The position numbers and the translations under genes are program-made. The notes beneath the pieces are model-generated. The model saw only the letters and a list, made by a program, of their open reading frames with translations. It searched no databases and was not told the DNA's origin. Shown here in pieces: positions 60,701-64,000 of a stretch of 64,000 nucleotides of DNA. Position 1 is the stretch's first letter. Every line of letters begins with the position of its first letter. The DNA is taken from NCBI RefSeq assembly GCF_002367995.1, contig NZ_AP018207.1:4153083-4217082 (forward strand). Reading direction: 5' to 3'. Origin of the DNA: Calothrix brevissima NIES-22 (GTDB lineage Bacteria; Cyanobacteriota; Cyanobacteriia; Cyanobacteriales; Nostocaceae).

Positions 60701-61519
60701 ATGAATTTTATTCGTCAGTTTCGGAATCCATCTTTAATTGGTTTAGCTTTTATGAGTGCTGTAGCGCTATTTGCTCAAGCTGCTACAGCCGAAACACTTA
60801 CTGGTAAATCAGGAAATGTACAGGCACAAATTTCCTATGACAAACCGGAGGAATTCCAGTATAAAAATGTGCGATTACAAATTACTCGTGCAGGTCAAAG
60901 GATTTTAGAGCAGAATTTAGCCCAAGATAGTGAATACGATCGCCCTATTGGAGAGTTAGACGGACAAAAAAATCAAATACCAGTACAAGATTTAGATGGT
61001 AATAAAGAACCGGAAGTAATTGCCGATTTCTTTACAGGGGGAGCGCACTGCTGTCTTTATTCCCTAATTTACCGTTATGACAGTAAATCTCAGCAATATA
61101 AACAAATTCGTCATGAATGGGGTAATGCTGGTTACCAACTTAAAGATGTAGATAAAGACGGAATCCCAGAATTTAACAGCCGCGACGATCGCTTTGCTTA
61201 TGCTTTTAGTTCCTACGCAGCTTCTGGCTACCCACTGCAAATTTGGCAATATCGCCAAGGAAAGATGGTTGATGTTACCCGTCGCTATCCCAAGTTAATC
61301 GCCAGCAATACTAAAGAACTATGGCAAACTTACCAAGAAATTCGCCAACAAGGCGACGACGGTAAAGGATTTTTAGCGGCTTATTTAGCCAGTAAATATA
61401 TGCTAGGTCAAGGACAAGATGGTTGGCGACAAGTGCAACAGGCTTATAAAAAAAGCGATCGCACTCAATTTTTCACCGACCTCCGCAAGTTTTTACGGGA
61501 AACAGGGTATATAAAATAA
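60701..61519 (+). CDS. Exported protein with FG-GAP/VCBS-like calcium-binding motif
   Basis: 272 residues. Signal peptide at 1-30, cleavage likely after AQAATA. The middle contains VQDLDGNKEPEVIADFFTGG followed by HCCLY, and LKDVDKDGIPEFNSRDDRF, two D-x-D/N-x-D-type calcium-binding loops of FG-GAP repeats. The C-terminus is helical. It is probably periplasmic or secreted; function unknown. Confidence 0.75.
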   Translation: MNFIRQFRNPSLIGLAFMSAVALFAQAATAETLTGKSGNVQAQISYDKPEEFQYKNVRLQITRAGQRILEQNLAQDSEYDRPIGELDGQKNQIPVQDLDGNKEPEVIADFFTGGAHCCLYSLIYRYDSKSQQYKQIRHEWGNAGYQLKDVDKDGIPEFNSRDDRFAYAFSSYAASGYPLQIWQYRQGKMVDVTRRYPKLIASNTKELWQTYQEIRQQGDDGKGFLAAYLASKYMLGQGQDGWRQVQQAYKKSDRTQFFTDLRKFLRETGYIK

Positions 61520-61534
61520 TGGGCATGGGGCAGA

Positions 61535-61568
61535 AAAAGTCAAAAGTCAAAAGTCAAAAGTCAAAAAT
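61535..61568 (+). repeat. STRR 7-mer array (AAAAGTC)
   Basis: Four copies of AAAAGTC between two convergent genes. Confidence 0.8.
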
Positions 61569-61628
61569 ATTTCTGAATGCGTGAATTTTGAATTGATTTT
61601 GTCCTCCTTGTCCTCCCTGTCCTTTTCC

Positions 61629-64000
61629 TCACCCTCCTCTCAACTGTCGCCTTGCGGCTTCTAAAATCAGGCGATGTTCTGCACGAGCGATCGCGTGATA
61701 TGTTCGCTCTACTGCTTCAGGTTCTACGGAAATGGCTGTAATTCCCCATTGCACTAAGCGATCGATGATTTCGGGATACAATACTGGCGCTTGACCACAA
61801 ATTGTACAAGGGATACCAGCTTCTTTGGACATTTCGATTAGTTGCGCGATCGCACTCATTACTGCTGGCTGAAGTTCATTAAATCTTCTGGCTAGTTGTT
61901 CTTGTTCTCGATCTACTCCTAAAAGCAGTTGGGTAAGATCGTTACTACCAATAGAAATACCAGCCACGCCTGCTTTGACATATTCTGGTAGCAAGAAAAG
62001 CACGCTGGGAACTTCTGCCATAATCCAGAGTTGAAACTGGGGTAGTTGAGTTAATCCAGCTTGCACAACTTTTTGCTGACATAAAGAAAATTCTTCGACG
62101 CTACGGACAAAGGGTAACATCAGGTTAACGTTGCTGTATCCGGCTTTTTGCACATTAGCTAAAGCGGCTAATTCTAACTCGAAAATTGCTGGATTAAGTA
62201 AATAGCTAAATATTCCGCGATCGCCTAAGACGGCTTGTGATGTAGATTGAGGTTCTTGGGTAGCGGATGGTAATTCGTGCGATCGCCAATCTAAGGAGCG
62301 ATACAATACTGTTCGCGGTGCAAAGCCACAAGCAAATTGTATAATCTCCTCAGTCCAGCGTTCTAATAATTCTGCTTGTCTGCCATCGGCTAGCCAACTA
62401 TGAGGGTGTTGTCCTTCTAGGACGGTTAACATCATCAGTTCGGAACGCAGTAACCCGACTCCATCCACAGGTAAACTTTTGACTTGCTCTATTAAGCTGC
62501 TTTGACTGAGGTTTAATAATAGTTGAGTACCAATTAGCGGTTGAGAAGGTAGCCCAGAACTACGTAATGGTGGGGATTGCCAAGAATTAGAGATGGCATG
62601 ATTATCATCGATTTCGATATTTTCTGCTGAACCGCTTTTTGCTATGATCCTTTCTAAAGTAATCTCTTCTCGCACTCGCGAAACTTCACCGCGATCGCCA
62701 TCTACTAGTAATCTTTCACCTGGTTGAATTAAGGCTGTAACATCTGTAGCGCTGACTACTGCGGGAATACCCAATTCTCTCGCGAGGATTGCTGCATGGC
62801 TAGTCAAGCCGCCATTCTCTGTAATAATCCCGATAACTTTCTGTAATATTGGTAACCAATCTGGCGTGATGGCTTTGGCAACTAAAATCACGCCTTGAGG
62901 TAGCTGTTCTGGTTTTAATTGGGAATTGGCAATTACATAGGCATTAGCTGTAACTCTTCCTCTAGCGGCTCCTATCCCCTTAATAATCTGGACGTTGGGA
63001 ATAGCAGATTGGGGGGCGCTAACTTGAGTGAGGTAGAGTTTGGGTACTGGGCTAACCTGAGAAATTGTCCATTCAATGTCAAATTCGCTACCTAGTTCGC
63101 TGACTAGCTGATTGCCCAACATAATGACTTGTTGTAGATATTCAGCTTGTAAAGCGTACTGTTTTTGTTTGCTTTCTTCGAGTAAATAGGCGACTAGACA
63201 ATGATTATCTAATGTCAGTACTGATGGCGTGACTGATTGTAAACTATCTTTATTTGCGGAATTTTCAATTCGATAAGCGAGGATTTTACTACCTAGCTGC
63301 TGCTCGATTAACTGCCCGGTTTCTGGGTGAATATAGTAAACATCGGGTAAAACTTCACCATTAGCGATCGCAACTCCTAATCCCCAAGTAGCGCTAATTT
63401 CCCAGCCAGAGGTATTTGCATGAAATAAACCGCTAGCGATCGCATTGCGCACCGGCTGGATTAAAACTGCAAAATTGACTCTTTTTAGCTCAATTCCGGC
63501 TCGTTGCCAATATAGTAAACTTTTAGCGCGAAATAATTGACTCCAAGTGCGCTTTAACCCAGATGCGATCGCGTCTGGATTACAAGGACAAAAAACCGAC
63601 TCTAGTAATCCTGAGATATTTCCCGCCTTGGTAGCACTTGGTACCATTACCGTAGGGCGAAAAATTAGATAGTCGCTGTCCCATTCTCTCGCTGCTGAGA
63701 GAATTTTTCCCACCCAAGATAGTGGTACAGTAGCAGTCACAATTTCCTGGCGCAAACGACCGGCTACTTGTTGCAGCTGACGCCAATTATTCACATCCAA
63801 ATACAACGAAGAATGAGGTAAGTCAGCAACTAATGATTCCGAGCTATTAAGATTTTCTAAAAATTGTTGCAAGACTTCTGCACCTACAACAAAACCAGGT
63901 ACTACAGGATAGCCACGCTGCATGATTCGGCTCAAGTAAAAGGCTTTATCACCTACCTTGGCGCGGTCTTGGAGTTTAATTTGGTCAAGCCAGTAGAGTT
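61629..64000 (-). CDS. PEP synthase-like enzyme (5' end outside window)
   Basis: Open on the minus strand to the window edge: the residues before 63935 read YWLDQIKLQDRAKVGDKAFY, so the TTG at 63935 is internal. About 790 residues are visible. An N-terminal PEP/pyruvate-binding ATP-grasp region starts PVVPGFVVGAEVLQQFLE. A swivelling phospho-histidine domain has GGLTSHAAILARELGIP. A C-terminal TIM barrel ends with SIGSNDLTQLLLGVDRE and CTICGQAP (catalytic cysteine). This is the layout of PpsA. The ATP-grasp half is diverged compared with true PEP synthases (a shortened PxxP region), so it may be a paralogue with another substrate. Confidence 0.85.
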   Translation of the reverse strand, partial: LYWLDQIKLQDRAKVGDKAFYLSRIMQRGYPVVPGFVVGAEVLQQFLENLNSSESLVADLPHSSLYLDVNNWRQLQQVAGRLRQEIVTATVPLSWVGKILSAAREWDSDYLIFRPTVMVPSATKAGNISGLLESVFCPCNPDAIASGLKRTWSQLFRAKSLLYWQRAGIELKRVNFAVLIQPVRNAIASGLFHANTSGWEISATWGLGVAIANGEVLPDVYYIHPETGQLIEQQLGSKILAYRIENSANKDSLQSVTPSVLTLDNHCLVAYLLEESKQKQYALQAEYLQQVIMLGNQLVSELGSEFDIEWTISQVSPVPKLYLTQVSAPQSAIPNVQIIKGIGAARGRVTANAYVIANSQLKPEQLPQGVILVAKAITPDWLPILQKVIGIITENGGLTSHAAILARELGIPAVVSATDVTALIQPGERLLVDGDRGEVSRVREEITLERIIAKSGSAENIEIDDNHAISNSWQSPPLRSSGLPSQPLIGTQLLLNLSQSSLIEQVKSLPVDGVGLLRSELMMLTVLEGQHPHSWLADGRQAELLERWTEEIIQFACGFAPRTVLYRSLDWRSHELPSATQEPQSTSQAVLGDRGIFSYLLNPAIFELELAALANVQKAGYSNVNLMLPFVRSVEEFSLCQQKVVQAGLTQLPQFQLWIMAEVPSVLFLLPEYVKAGVAGISIGSNDLTQLLLGVDREQEQLARRFNELQPAVMSAIAQLIEMSKEAGIPCTICGQAPVLYPEIIDRLVQWGITAISVEPEAVERTYHAIARAEHRLILEAARRQLRGG

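Overview
The window is chromosomal DNA of a filamentous, most likely heterocyst-forming cyanobacterium of the Nostoc/Calothrix/Tolypothrix type. The evidence is: very many GCGATCGC (HIP1-type) octamers; dozens of tandem 7-mer and 9-mer repeat arrays (STRR type) between genes; a nitrate operon of cyanobacterial type (nrtABCD, narB, narM); ndhM; nblA; a TCTD/Ycf29-like response regulator; and a small protein resembling a heterocyst-associated regulator family. I recognised no tRNA, rRNA or CRISPR array.

Layout. 1-11239: nitrate assimilation. The 3' part of nrtA, then nrtB, nrtC and nrtD (ABC-type nitrate/nitrite transporter), a second and unrelated nitrate permease (MFS type, nrtP-like) with its own NtcA-type promoter, narB, a PsiE-like membrane protein, and narM. 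Two copies of a 113-bp palindromic MITE-like repeat flank nrtD in opposite orientations. 11245-12045: a PadR-type repressor with a duplicated N-terminal segment and a paired operator candidate. 12948-19447: a signalling block made of an FHA-PrsW membrane protease, an unknown protein, a caspase-like CHAT-FHA protein, and a zinc-ribbon/pseudokinase/PP2C phosphatase. 20383-26194: ndhM, the small heterocyst-related protein, a LuxR-type response regulator, a glycosyltransferase and a C-terminal processing protease. 26505-28300: a YdcF-family pseudogene truncated by a solo tnpB element. 28389-34934: argB, a membrane-anchored amino-acid-binding protein, an antitoxin with a frameshifted toxin, aroK, an NB-ARC-type ATPase and a small conserved protein. 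35088-47966: a two-TM protein, ubiX, an RNase II/R homologue lacking the usual catalytic aspartates, an unknown protein, clpP, a 51-residue small ORF with its own terminator, nblA, a DUF2993 protein, a coiled-coil protein, a YyaL-type thioredoxin-fold protein and mobA. 48401-55717: an iron/metal block with a siderophore-type binding lipoprotein and a minus-strand series of a Tat-exported multicopper oxidase, three small membrane proteins, a helix-hairpin-helix lipoprotein, a ferritin-like protein and an FTR1 iron permease. 56622-58993: a cobalt/nickel ECF transporter (cbiM, cbiQ, cbiO). 59135 to the end: a lipoprotein, a DUF1361 membrane protein, an exported protein, and the 3' part of a PEP synthase-like gene.

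How the parts work together. Nitrate enters through NrtABCD and probably NrtP. It is reduced by NarB, which needs NarM and a bis-MGD cofactor; MobA makes the last step of that cofactor. ArgB (the PII target) and NblA (phycobilisome breakdown on nitrogen starvation) extend the nitrogen theme. The FTR1 plus multicopper oxidase pairing suggests oxidase-coupled iron uptake of the Fet3-Ftr1 kind, with a ferritin-like protein next to it. The CHAT/FHA/PP2C/PrsW block looks like a phosphothreonine-controlled proteolytic signalling module. It is the best candidate here for an undescribed system, although that role is inferred from domains and position only.
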